NCBI GenBank assembly: GCA_002162685.1
Contig: MAAQ01000002.1
Span: 273,272-337,271, forward strand
Direction: 5' to 3'
DNA length: 64,000 nucleotides
From: Flavobacteriales bacterium 33_180_T64
GTDB lineage: Bacteria > Bacteroidota > Bacteroidia > Flavobacteriales > Flavobacteriaceae
Of this stretch, positions 46,703 through 55,601 are shown one piece after another. Numbering within the stretch: position 1 is the first letter of the stretch; every line of letters starts with the position of its first letter. The notes beneath the pieces are model-generated. The model was not told where the DNA came from. It ran no database searches and worked only from the letters and a program-made list of their open reading frames with translations. The position numbers and the translations under genes were made by a program.

Positions 46703-47752
46703 TTATTTGGTAGATTCTCGTTCAATAAGATTAGTCTCAATAACAACAGTTTCAAAGATTTCTTCATCTTCATCATTTTCATCCAGTTCTAATCTATTAA
46801 TTAATAAATTAGCAGATTTCTCACCTATTTCTTGACCATGTTGGCTCACTGTTGTTAGACTTGGAGTAGAATGTTTTGACAGTACACCATCAGTAAAACT
46901 AACAACTTGAAGTGATTTCGGAATTTCTAACCCAAGCTTTCGTGCCACTTTAATTGCAGTTACAGCATATAATTCATTAACAGCAAAAACGCCATCAATA
47001 GCTGTGTTAGATTTAAATAATTGCTCAATTTCATTTTCTAATTTATCTAAATGATCATCAGACAAAAGTTTATCTTCAATTTTCAAAATCAAAGATGCTT
47101 TAGGGTTTATTTTATGATCCTCTAAGGCTTCTAAATAGCCTTGAGTTCTAAGTTTACCAACACTAACATAATCTTTGGTTGTAATAATTGCAATATGCTT
47201 ACAACCGCCAGATATTAATTTTCCAACAGCTTTTTTTGCGCCTTTCACATCATCTACAATCACTTTATCACAAGGAATTTCATTAACGACACGATCAAAC
47301 ATGACAATTGGCATACCTTGATTAATTGTTTCTATAAAATGATGATAATCTTGCTGTTGTAACGTTTCTTTTGCAATAGATAATATAAATCCATCAATAC
47401 TCCCATTCGCTAGCATTTGCATATTAATCACCTCTTTATCAAAAGATTCATTAGATAAACCAACAATAACATTATAACCTCTTTTATTTGCGACCAATTC
47501 AATACCTGTAATTACTTTAGAGAAAAAGTAATGTACAATCTCTGGTATTATAATACCTATAGTTTTTGTTTTTCTGTTTTTTAAACTTAATGCAATATTA
47601 TTAGGTCTATAATTGTAAAGCTTAGCAAAAGCCTGTACTTTCTGCCTAGTATCTTCACTTATTTCTATACTATTTCTGAGTGCTTTAGACACTGTAGAAA
47701 TAGAAACATCAAGCTCTTTGGCTATTTGTTTTAAGGTGACTTTTCTCTTCAT
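46703..47752 (-). CDS. LacI-family transcriptional regulator
   Basis: A 349-residue repressor or activator. Residues 1-25 form the LacI helix-turn-helix (TLKQIAKELDVSISTVSKALRN) with a hinge helix near 45-60 (YRPNNIALSLKN). The rest is a periplasmic-binding-protein-like sensor (TKTIGIIIPEIVHYFFSKV, DGVFAVNELYA, VVSFTDG). Lying between the two arms of the glucan locus, it very likely controls both in response to a maltodextrin-derived sugar. A PurR/LacI-type palindrome 190 bp upstream of its start is its probable operator. Confidence 0.9.
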   Translation of the reverse strand: MKRKVTLKQIAKELDVSISTVSKALRNSIEISEDTRQKVQAFAKLYNYRPNNIALSLKNRKTKTIGIIIPEIVHYFFSKVITGIELVANKRGYNVIVGLSNESFDKEVINMQMLANGSIDGFILSIAKETLQQQDYHHFIETINQGMPIVMFDRVVNEIPCDKVIVDDVKGAKKAVGKLISGGCKHIAIITTKDYVSVGKLRTQGYLEALEDHKINPKASLILKIEDKLLSDDHLDKLENEIEQLFKSNTAIDGVFAVNELYAVTAIKVARKLGLEIPKSLQVVSFTDGVLSKHSTPSLTTVSQHGQEIGEKSANLLINRLELDENDEDEEIFETVVIETNLIERESTK

Positions 47753-47942
47753 TAAAGAATTGGTGGGTTGTTATTTTTTATTTAAAATCAAGGTCTTTGA
47801 ATTAAACAAAAATTACTGTTTTTTTATATAAAACAGTAATTTAAGGATTAGAATTTCACATTAAAGATAGTATTTTATTATAAAAATGGTAATTTAAGTT
47901 CAGCTTTTGATGATTCTTGTTAAAATTCAAAAAGTTTTCAAC

Positions 47943-47958
47943 ACGAAAACGTTTGCGT
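47943..47958. promoter_or_regulatory. Putative LacI-family operator
   Basis: ACGAAAACGTTTGCGT is symmetric at 14 of 16 positions around a central CG and differs at one base from the PurR box ACGCAAACGTTTGCGT. Central CpG palindromes of this form are typical LacI-family operators. It lies 113 bp upstream of the susC ATG and is overlapped by a second inverted repeat (TTTGCGT a ACGCAAA, 47952-47966). Confidence 0.65.
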
Positions 47959-48015
47959 AACGCAAAAACAAAGGGTTTACAGAAAATCCACCTAAAATTT
48001 ACATAGATTTAACCC

Positions 48016-48032
48016 TAGAAGTGAAAATATAA
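48016..48032. promoter_or_regulatory. 17-bp motif shared with the MFS operon upstream region
   Basis: An identical copy of the 17-bp sequence at 46630-46646, placed 39 bp upstream of the susC ATG. A shared control element is possible, although the AT-rich sequence could also coincide by chance. Confidence 0.35.
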
Positions 48033-48070
48033 ATCAAATTAACTAAAGCAACTAACTTTAAAAATATTTT

Positions 48071-50977
48071 ATGAAGACATTTTTAAATAGCTTATTGTTA
48101 CTAACTTTCTTAATACCTGCAATATTCTTTGGACAAACCAAAGTTTCAGGTACAGTAACCGATGAAGCTAACGCATTACCGCTCCCTGGAGTTAACATCC
48201 TTATTAAAGGAACAACTACTGGAGCATCAACCGATTTTGATGGTAATTATACATTATCATTAGTTAATCAAGGAGATATCATAGTCTTTTCATACTTAGG
48301 ATATGTTACAAAAGAAATAACTTACAATGGAGAATCGCCACTTAATGTTTCATTAGCTGAAGATACTAACCAACTAAATGAAGTTGTTGTAATTGGTTAT
48401 GGTACTACAACAAAAAAGGATGCAACGGGTTCTATCGAATCTGTAACATCTAAAGATTTCACAAAAGGTAATATTGTAACACCAGAAAACTTATTACAAG
48501 GTCGTGTAGCTGGTGTAACTGTAACCACAAGCGGAGCTCCTGGTTCTGGTTCTGAAATTAAAATTAGAGGTGGTTCTTCTATTAATGCATCAAACAATCC
48601 TTTAATTGTTATTGATGGGCTACCTATTACCAATGATAATGTTGGAGGATCTAGAGGTATTTTAGCAAGTATTAACCCTAACGACATTGAATCTTTTACC
48701 GTCTTAAAAGATGCCTCTGCAACGGCTATTTATGGATCAAGAGCATCAAATGGTGTGATTATTATTGTGACTAAGAAAGGTAAAACTAAATTTAGTGCAG
48801 ACTATGATGTACAATTCACCTTTGGTGATATCGATGAGCAAATCGATGTATTATCTGCTGATGCTTACAGAAATTTGGTTAACTCACAACCAATTAATGG
48901 CACGACATTAAACACAAGTTTATTAGGAAATGCAAGTACAGATTGGCAAGATGAAATTTTTAGAGAAACAGTATCTGCATTACATAATGTAACTTTAAGA
49001 GGTTCATTATTTGACGTTTTACCTGCACGTTTTTCTTTTGGAGTAACAAAACAAGAAGGTACCCTTCTTACATCTCAATTTGATAGACGAAACTTATCAG
49101 TGGCATTAAACCCGAGTTTATTTGATAATCATTTAAAAGTAAACGTAAATGCAAACTTATCTTTTGAAGATAATAGATTTGCTGATTCAGGTCAAATTGG
49201 CGCTGCGCTTCGTTATGACCCTACACAAACTGTTTATGACGCAAGTTCTCCTTTTGGAGGTTTTTACCAACATAGAAACGGTAGTACTTTATCTAGTGGA
49301 ACAACAAACCCTGTTGCTTCTTTACTTCAAACAAATAACCTTGGTGATTCTGAACGTTTCTTTGGAAATGTAAATTTTGATTATAAATTTCATTTCTTAC
49401 CAGATTTAAAATTCGTACTTAATTTAGGTTATGATGAAACTAGCGGATGGTCAAACAATAACTCAGTATTTGCTACTAATGATAACATTTCAGCAAACAG
49501 ATCTATTAGCTATCAAATTAGAAAAAATCAATCTTTAGATGGTGTGTTTAATTATAAAAAAGAATTTGGTGATGTTAAAGCAGATATAACCGCTGGTTAT
49601 TCTTATCAAAGATTCACAAATGAAGGTTTCTTTTCAGGAAATCAATTTGACCCTTTAAGTATAGGAGATACATTTGCTGATCCTGATATTGTTTTAATTG
49701 GTTTCTTAAGTAGAGCTAACTTCACATTCTTAGATAAATATTTATTAACTGCTACATATAGAAGAGATGGAACATCTCGTTTTAGCGAAGACAATAGATG
49801 GGGTGATTTTTATGCTGGTGCATTGGCATGGCGAATTAGTGATGAAGACTTTCTTAAAGACTCTCAAACAATTTCTAATTTAAAATTAAGAGTTGGTTAC
49901 GGTGTTACTGGGCAGCAAGAAATTGGAGAGCGCGATTTATTTTTAAGTCGCTATAGAGCAGGGAATAGCAATTCACAATATCAATTTGGAAATGGTGTAG
50001 TTCAATCGTTAATTCCTTCAGAAATTAATCCTGACTTAAAATGGGAAGAAACTAAAACTATAGAATTAGGTATTGACTATGGTTTATTTGAAGATAGAAT
50101 TACAGGTAGTTTAAATGTCTTTCAAAAGGACTCTGAAGATTTATTATTTAATGCTCCAGTACCAGACGGAAGTAACTTCTCAAACAGTGTTGTACAAAAC
50201 ATTGGTAACTTACGAATTCAAGGTGTTGAATTTACAGCGAATGTAGATGTGATTAAAAAAGAAGATTTAAATCTGAGTTTTAATTTCAATGCGACGTTCT
50301 TAGATAGAGAAATCACAGAATTAGCTTTTGGTCAAGACGTTACAACAGGTGGTATTGCTGGTGGTACAGGAAACTTTATTCAACTCTTTAGAGAAGGCGA
50401 AGCTCCTAATTCATTTTATGTGTTTAAACAACTAAGAGATGCTCAAGGCAACTATATTGAAGGTGCTTATGCCGATTTAAATGGTGACAACATTATAAAT
50501 GATGAAGACCGTTATCTAAAAGCAGATCCTGATGCCGATGTTATCTTAGGCTTTCAAACTAATTTTGAGTATAAAAACTTCGATTTCGCATTCAACTTAA
50601 GAGCTAACATAGGAAATTATGTTTATAATAATGTAAATTCATCAAGAGCTCAGTATGAGTTATTACAGGACAATGCTGTTTTAGGAAATATTCCTTCATC
50701 TGTATTACAAACTAATTTCCAAAGAACATCAGACGTAATCATTTCTGATGTTTATGTAGAGAATGCTTCATTTTTAAAAATGGATAATGTTACTCTAGGG
50801 TATACCTTTAGAAACCTTTCTAAAGTTGTAAAATCTGTAAGAGTTTGGGGTGGTATACAAAATGTATTTACAATAACTGAATACAGCGGTTTAGATCCAG
50901 AAGTATTTAATGGTATAGATAATACAATCTATCCTCGACCTCGCAATATATTAATTGGTGCTAATATCAAATTTTAA
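48071..50977 (+). CDS. susC: SusC-like TonB-dependent outer-membrane receptor
   Basis: A 968-residue SusC/RagA-type receptor. A signal peptide (1-22) is followed by a carboxypeptidase-regulatory-like domain (about 23-110; VSGTVTDE...LPGVNILIKGTTTG). The plug domain runs from about 115 (NEVVVIGYGTTTKKDATGSI) and includes the SusC motif KIRGGSSINASNNPLIVIDG. The remainder is a beta-barrel ending GANIKF. It imports oligosaccharides, here alpha-glucans, across the outer membrane using TonB, paired with the adjacent SusD. Start fixed by the good signal peptide. Confidence 0.95.
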   Translation: MKTFLNSLLLLTFLIPAIFFGQTKVSGTVTDEANALPLPGVNILIKGTTTGASTDFDGNYTLSLVNQGDIIVFSYLGYVTKEITYNGESPLNVSLAEDTNQLNEVVVIGYGTTTKKDATGSIESVTSKDFTKGNIVTPENLLQGRVAGVTVTTSGAPGSGSEIKIRGGSSINASNNPLIVIDGLPITNDNVGGSRGILASINPNDIESFTVLKDASATAIYGSRASNGVIIIVTKKGKTKFSADYDVQFTFGDIDEQIDVLSADAYRNLVNSQPINGTTLNTSLLGNASTDWQDEIFRETVSALHNVTLRGSLFDVLPARFSFGVTKQEGTLLTSQFDRRNLSVALNPSLFDNHLKVNVNANLSFEDNRFADSGQIGAALRYDPTQTVYDASSPFGGFYQHRNGSTLSSGTTNPVASLLQTNNLGDSERFFGNVNFDYKFHFLPDLKFVLNLGYDETSGWSNNNSVFATNDNISANRSISYQIRKNQSLDGVFNYKKEFGDVKADITAGYSYQRFTNEGFFSGNQFDPLSIGDTFADPDIVLIGFLSRANFTFLDKYLLTATYRRDGTSRFSEDNRWGDFYAGALAWRISDEDFLKDSQTISNLKLRVGYGVTGQQEIGERDLFLSRYRAGNSNSQYQFGNGVVQSLIPSEINPDLKWEETKTIELGIDYGLFEDRITGSLNVFQKDSEDLLFNAPVPDGSNFSNSVVQNIGNLRIQGVEFTANVDVIKKEDLNLSFNFNATFLDREITELAFGQDVTTGGIAGGTGNFIQLFREGEAPNSFYVFKQLRDAQGNYIEGAYADLNGDNIINDEDRYLKADPDADVILGFQTNFEYKNFDFAFNLRANIGNYVYNNVNSSRAQYELLQDNAVLGNIPSSVLQTNFQRTSDVIISDVYVENASFLKMDNVTLGYTFRNLSKVVKSVRVWGGIQNVFTITEYSGLDPEVFNGIDNTIYPRPRNILIGANIKF

Positions 50978-50982
50978 AGACT

Positions 50983-52581
50983 ATGAAAAAAAGAATTAAA
51001 AACATTAGTGTCCTTTCATTATTAATGATATTTACATTTATCTCTTGTACAGATGATTTAAATATCACACCCAATGACGACGACACATTATTAGGTGAAG
51101 AGCTTTTTGAAAACGAAAGTGCCTATAGACAAGTAATTGCTGGTGTTTATGCTAATCTAGCCTTAACAGGAACTGAAGGCGCAGGATCATCAAACATTGA
51201 AGGTATTGATGCTGGAACGAGTCAATTTGGTCGTGTATTATTATACATGCAAACCTTATCTGCCGATCAAATGATTTGGTCTTACGAAAATGACCCAGGA
51301 ACAAGAGAAATCCAAAGAAATATCTGGACAGCTCAAAACCCACTTATTTTGGGAATGTATAGTAGAACTCATTTAACTATTGCGCTTGCAAATAATTTCT
51401 TAAGAGAAACAACAGCAGAAAAACTAGATAGTAGAAATGTTTCTGAAGGTATTCGTTCTGATATTGTTGAATATAGAGCAGAAGCAAGATTATTAAGAGC
51501 CTTATCATATTACTATATGATGGATCTTTTTGGTAAAGCAAACTTTGGTACTGAGGCAGATCCAGTTAATACAGTACTACCTGTTGCAGACAGAGTACAG
51601 CTTTTTGATTTTGTTGAATCTGAATTATTAGCTATTGAATCTAACCTTGTACCTGCTGGATCAAACCAACATGGTAGAGCAGATCGTGGTGTAGCACATA
51701 TGATTCTTGCAAAAATATATCTTAATGCCGAAATTTATACGGGTACAAATAGATATGCAGATTGTATGAACTATTGCGAGCAATTATTAAATTCTGGCTA
51801 CACGTTAGCTACAGAATACAGACATAACTTCTTAGCTGATAACAATACAAATTCGGCAAACAATGAAATTATTTTCCCTATTGTTTCAGATGGATTTACA
51901 ACTCAAAATTTTGGACCAACTACTGTAATGATCAATGGGTCTGTAGGTAGCCTTGAAGTTAATGGCGTAGAAGTTGGTGTATCTGATGGCGGCTGGGGAG
52001 GCGCACTAAGAGTACGAAGAGAATTTGCAGAATTATGGAATGGTGGTGACTTTATCAATGATGATAGAAACACTATTATTTCTGACAATAGACCAATTGG
52101 TATCGTTGATATTTCAGATAGAGATACAGGGTATATCATTCAAAAATATGCCAATGTAACCTCTAATGGAACTCCAGGTATAGACCAAACATTTGTTGAT
52201 ACCGATTTCCCTCTGTTTAGATTAGCAGACGTACATTTAATGTATGCAGAAGCGCACCTTAGAGGTGGTGGTGGAATGCTATCTACAGCTGTAGATTTAG
52301 TTAATGATCTTAGAACACGTGCCAATAATCCTAATTTGATTTCTAGTGCTGAACTTACCTTATCTTTTATTTTAGATGAAAGATCAAGAGAATTGCATTG
52401 GGAAGCTCACAGAAGACAAGATTTAATTCGTTTTGGGTTATTCACTGGTGGAAACTACAATTGGGCATGGAAAGGGAATGGAAGTAATGGTATCGCTATA
52501 CCTTCTAACTTCAATATCTATCCAATACCAAGTTTAAGTATGTCATCAAATCCAAACCTTTCTCAAAATCCTGGATACTAA
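50983..52581 (+). CDS. susD: SusD-like glycan-binding lipoprotein
   Basis: A 532-residue lipoprotein (lipobox FISC, Cys22) of the RagB/SusD family. TPR-like helices include YRAEARLLRALSYYYMMDLFG, the signature region, and RADRGVAHMILAKIYLNAE. The C-terminal SusD part has ILDERSRELHWEAHRRQDLIRFG. It sits on the cell surface as the lid of the SusC barrel and binds glucan chains. It follows susC by 5 bp. Confidence 0.95.
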   Translation: MKKRIKNISVLSLLMIFTFISCTDDLNITPNDDDTLLGEELFENESAYRQVIAGVYANLALTGTEGAGSSNIEGIDAGTSQFGRVLLYMQTLSADQMIWSYENDPGTREIQRNIWTAQNPLILGMYSRTHLTIALANNFLRETTAEKLDSRNVSEGIRSDIVEYRAEARLLRALSYYYMMDLFGKANFGTEADPVNTVLPVADRVQLFDFVESELLAIESNLVPAGSNQHGRADRGVAHMILAKIYLNAEIYTGTNRYADCMNYCEQLLNSGYTLATEYRHNFLADNNTNSANNEIIFPIVSDGFTTQNFGPTTVMINGSVGSLEVNGVEVGVSDGGWGGALRVRREFAELWNGGDFINDDRNTIISDNRPIGIVDISDRDTGYIIQKYANVTSNGTPGIDQTFVDTDFPLFRLADVHLMYAEAHLRGGGGMLSTAVDLVNDLRTRANNPNLISSAELTLSFILDERSRELHWEAHRRQDLIRFGLFTGGNYNWAWKGNGSNGIAIPSNFNIYPIPSLSMSSNPNLSQNPGY

Positions 52582-52592
52582 AAAATAACACA

Positions 52593-53729
52593 ATGAAAAA
52601 AATATTAAAATTTAAAGTTTTACTGTTAACGATACTTTCACTTGGGTTCTTTATGAATTCTTGTGAAGATGATACTTCGGTATTTACGGTTTCAGAAACA
52701 CAACCTATAACATTATCAGAACTTCCTATTTCGATGATAGAATTGGATGCCACTAATCCTGGAAATCCAGCTATAACATTTAATTGGAGCGAAGCTGATT
52801 ATGGACAACAAGCATCAGAAAACTATGCCCTAATATTCGCTTCAGATGATGCATTTACAAATCCTATTACCGCAACAACAGTAGTGGGAACAACATCTGC
52901 AACATTATCTGTAAATGAATTAAACTCTGCTGCCGGATTAGCTGGCTTACCACCATTTTCTTTTAGTACAATTTACGCTAAAGTAGAAAGTTCATTAGGG
53001 ACTCAAAATGGGCTTCCTGTAAGTTCAAATACGGTGAGTTTTGAGGTTCAGCCTTATTTCAACTATGTTTTTGATGATTATTACTTAGTAGGAAATGGAA
53101 CTTCTGCAGATTGGAATAATAACAATAATAATTCACCATTATTTAGAGATGCTGAAAACAACAACTTATATACTTATACTGGTTTCTTTACTAAAGGAGG
53201 CGGCGGTTTTGATGACGGTCGATTTAAACTATTAGAACTTAGAGGACAATGGCAACCACAATGGGGTGTTGCTGCTGCTGAAGGAAGTGATAACATAGAA
53301 ACATCTGGAGATATCGCTGGAAACCCTGGAACTCAGGATAGCGATCCTGGTCGTTTTGGAGTTGCTTCTGATGGATATTATACCTTTACAATCAATTTCT
53401 CATCAAATACGTATACAATGAACCCTTTTGATGATGCTGGTGCAACTAGTTATTCAAGCATGACACTTCAAGGGAGCGCACTAGGTGCAGATGCCAACTT
53501 TACGCAATCTGTTTTTGATACTCATTTGTGGTATATTAATAGTATAAACCTTCAACCTGGAGATCTACAAATACTTACAAATACTAGTACTACTTTTGCT
53601 GGAGCTACTTCCTTTTCAGGAGTTGCTACAGAAAGTGGTGGAAATATTCCTGTTGTTGTACAAGACGATTATGAAGTTTGGTTTAATGACTTGACTGGAG
53701 ACTATATTATGATTCCACTAAACTTATAA
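52593..53729 (+). CDS. susE: SusE/F-like outer-membrane starch-binding lipoprotein
   Basis: A 378-residue lipoprotein (lipobox MNSC, Cys24). The N-terminal region (about 35-150, AITFNWSEADYG ... YALIFASDD) resembles the SusE N-terminal immunoglobulin-like domain. The rest contains YYLVGNGTSADW and WQPQWGV, reminiscent of the CBM-type starch-binding domains of SusE/SusF. It follows susD by 11 bp, the standard position for these proteins. It would hold glucan at the cell surface. Confidence 0.82.
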   Translation: MKKILKFKVLLLTILSLGFFMNSCEDDTSVFTVSETQPITLSELPISMIELDATNPGNPAITFNWSEADYGQQASENYALIFASDDAFTNPITATTVVGTTSATLSVNELNSAAGLAGLPPFSFSTIYAKVESSLGTQNGLPVSSNTVSFEVQPYFNYVFDDYYLVGNGTSADWNNNNNNSPLFRDAENNNLYTYTGFFTKGGGGFDDGRFKLLELRGQWQPQWGVAAAEGSDNIETSGDIAGNPGTQDSDPGRFGVASDGYYTFTINFSSNTYTMNPFDDAGATSYSSMTLQGSALGADANFTQSVFDTHLWYINSINLQPGDLQILTNTSTTFAGATSFSGVATESGGNIPVVVQDDYEVWFNDLTGDYIMIPLNL

Positions 53730-53740
53730 AAATAGAAACT

Positions 53741-55540
53741 ATGAAAATTAATAAAATAAGTGCTTTAATACTAAGTTTCTTCTTAGTGTTTGTGGCATGT
53801 GAAACAGAAGAAAGTATTGATATTACATCTCCTGATGCTTCATTTACCCTTTTGGAGCCATCGATATCTAATATCAACTTAAATTACAATGTACCAAACA
53901 ATGAAGCATTTACTATTGTTTGGAATGATCAAATAACATCAGGTGCTTCAGGTTACATGGTTGAATTATCGCCAGACGCTTTATTTGAGAGCCCTATGAC
54001 TATTGGATCTTCTACAACAGACAGATTTACAATGACTGTTGCTGAATTCAATAATACAGTATTAGATGCTGGTGCTGATGCATTTGAGCCTTTTACTGTC
54101 TTTATGAGAGTAAATTCAGAATCTCAATTATCAAATAGTGTTAGCTTTAGTGTATCTTCTTATTCTGAAGCTGTACCAGTTATATTAAGTCCAGATAATA
54201 CATTGAGTCTTATTTTACTTGAAACAACACCTAATGATGAAGCGATCAATATTACTTGGGAAGACCCAGATTTTGGTGATAACAGTTCTGTAGATGTCGT
54301 ATACGAAGTTCAATTTGCTGAAACAGGAGCTGGATTTGATAGCGCTGTTTCTGAAAGTGCAGATGGTACTTCATTATCACAAACTCATGAAGCGTTTAAT
54401 GAAATTGTACTTAATGCAGGTCTTACTGCAGAAGAAGTAGGAAGCCTAGATTTTAGAATCAAAGCTACTATAGAAATGGAAGGTGGTAATATGGAACGTG
54501 TATCAGATCCTGTTACTATAGCTGTAACACCTTATAGTATTGAATTAGCTCCAATATTGTATGTCGTAGGTGCTGGTGCCGTAGATGCTGGATGGTCTTG
54601 GGATACTCCAATAGAACTCCCTTTACAAGGAACAAAATACTCTGGAAACATCAACTTAGTTAATGATGCATTTAGATTTTTTACAGTAAATAGTGATTGG
54701 GGAACTGGATTAAATTATCCGTATTATGAAGCTGTAGGTTACACTATCGATTCAAACTTAGCTAATGCTTTAGATGGTGATAGTAATTTTCAATTTGTAG
54801 GAACACCAGGAGAATACTTCATTGAAATAGATACAGAAGCAAAAACAATTACTTTAGGTCCTCCAGTTATTGGACCAAACTGTAACTTTGACCAATTATG
54901 GTTAGTAGGCGCAGGTATTGTTGATGCAGGATGGTCTTGGGATACACCAGTTGCTTTACCTTGTACTGGTAATGGAACCTATTCAGGAAACGTAGCGTTA
55001 ACAAATGATGCATTTAGATTCTTCTCTGTAAATAGTGATTGGGGAACTGGCATTAACTATCCAACATACGAAGGTAATGGGTATACTATCGATTCTAATT
55101 TCAATAATGCATTGGATGGTGATAGTAACTTCTTCTTTAATGGAACACCAGGAACTTATTTCGTAACTGTAGATGACATCAATAAAACAATTACTTTAGG
55201 TCCTGAACAATTACTATGTGACTTTGAACAATTATGGTTAGTAGGAGCTGGAGTTGTTGATGCAGGATGGTCTTGGGACACGCCTGTGGCTTTATCATGT
55301 ACTGGCGCTGGCATTTACTCTGGATCTGTTGCATTTACTAATGATGCATTCAGGTTCTTTACAGTAAATAGTGATTGGGGAACTGGGATAAATTATCCAA
55401 CTTATGAAGCTGATGGTTATGCCATTGATTCTGACTTCATTAATGCTATGGATGGAGATAGTAATTTCTTCTTTAATGGAACACCAGGAACTTATACTGT
55501 TACGGTAGATACTGGCAATCTTACAATTACGGTTGAATAA
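53741..55540 (+). CDS. SusE/F-like lipoprotein with three tandem starch-binding repeats
   Basis: A 599-residue lipoprotein (lipobox FVAC, Cys20). Two SusE-type immunoglobulin-like domains occupy about 30-260 (FTIVWNDQITSGASGYMVEL, AINITWEDPDFG). Three near-identical modules of ~113 residues follow at about 272, 385 and 498. Each contains LVGAG-V-DAGWSWDTP, NDAFRFF-VNSDWGTG-NYP and ALDGDSNF-F-GTPG. The conserved aromatic residues fit binding to alpha-glucan helices. It ends before a strong terminator, yet the secreted amylase gene follows. Confidence 0.85.
   Translation: MKINKISALILSFFLVFVACETEESIDITSPDASFTLLEPSISNINLNYNVPNNEAFTIVWNDQITSGASGYMVELSPDALFESPMTIGSSTTDRFTMTVAEFNNTVLDAGADAFEPFTVFMRVNSESQLSNSVSFSVSSYSEAVPVILSPDNTLSLILLETTPNDEAINITWEDPDFGDNSSVDVVYEVQFAETGAGFDSAVSESADGTSLSQTHEAFNEIVLNAGLTAEEVGSLDFRIKATIEMEGGNMERVSDPVTIAVTPYSIELAPILYVVGAGAVDAGWSWDTPIELPLQGTKYSGNINLVNDAFRFFTVNSDWGTGLNYPYYEAVGYTIDSNLANALDGDSNFQFVGTPGEYFIEIDTEAKTITLGPPVIGPNCNFDQLWLVGAGIVDAGWSWDTPVALPCTGNGTYSGNVALTNDAFRFFSVNSDWGTGINYPTYEGNGYTIDSNFNNALDGDSNFFFNGTPGTYFVTVDDINKTITLGPEQLLCDFEQLWLVGAGVVDAGWSWDTPVALSCTGAGIYSGSVAFTNDAFRFFTVNSDWGTGINYPTYEADGYAIDSDFINAMDGDSNFFFNGTPGTYTVTVDTGNLTITVE
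54556..55540 (+). repeat. Three tandem intragenic repeats in the SusE/F-like gene
   Basis: Three direct copies of a ~340-bp unit begin near 54556, 54896 and 55236. Copies two and three are closest to each other. The periodicity matches three ~113-residue binding modules in frame. Confidence 0.85.
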
Positions 55541-55555
55541 TTTATAATTTACTTA

Positions 55556-55585
55556 AAAGGCTATGTGAAAACATAGCCTTTTTTT
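55556..55585 (+). terminator. Rho-independent terminator after the SusE/F-like gene
   Basis: A perfect 11-bp stem (AAAGGCTATGT / ACATAGCCTTT) with a GAAA loop, followed by four more T. It sits between the binding-protein gene and the amylase gene, so only partial read-through into the amylase gene is expected. Confidence 0.85.
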
Positions 55586-55601
55586 AAAATTACATATTGC
55601 T

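Larger units (their letters stand above)
47753..48070. promoter_or_regulatory. Divergent regulatory region between the LacI gene and susC
   Basis: A 318-bp gene-free stretch. It is AT-rich except for the palindromic operator-like site at 47943-47958. It must carry the promoters of the divergently transcribed LacI gene and the susC operon. No exact TAnnTTTG box was found on either strand. Confidence 0.7.

Noticed and set aside
51152..52325. Minus-strand open frames within susD
   Set aside because: Shadows of a well-supported SusD reading frame.
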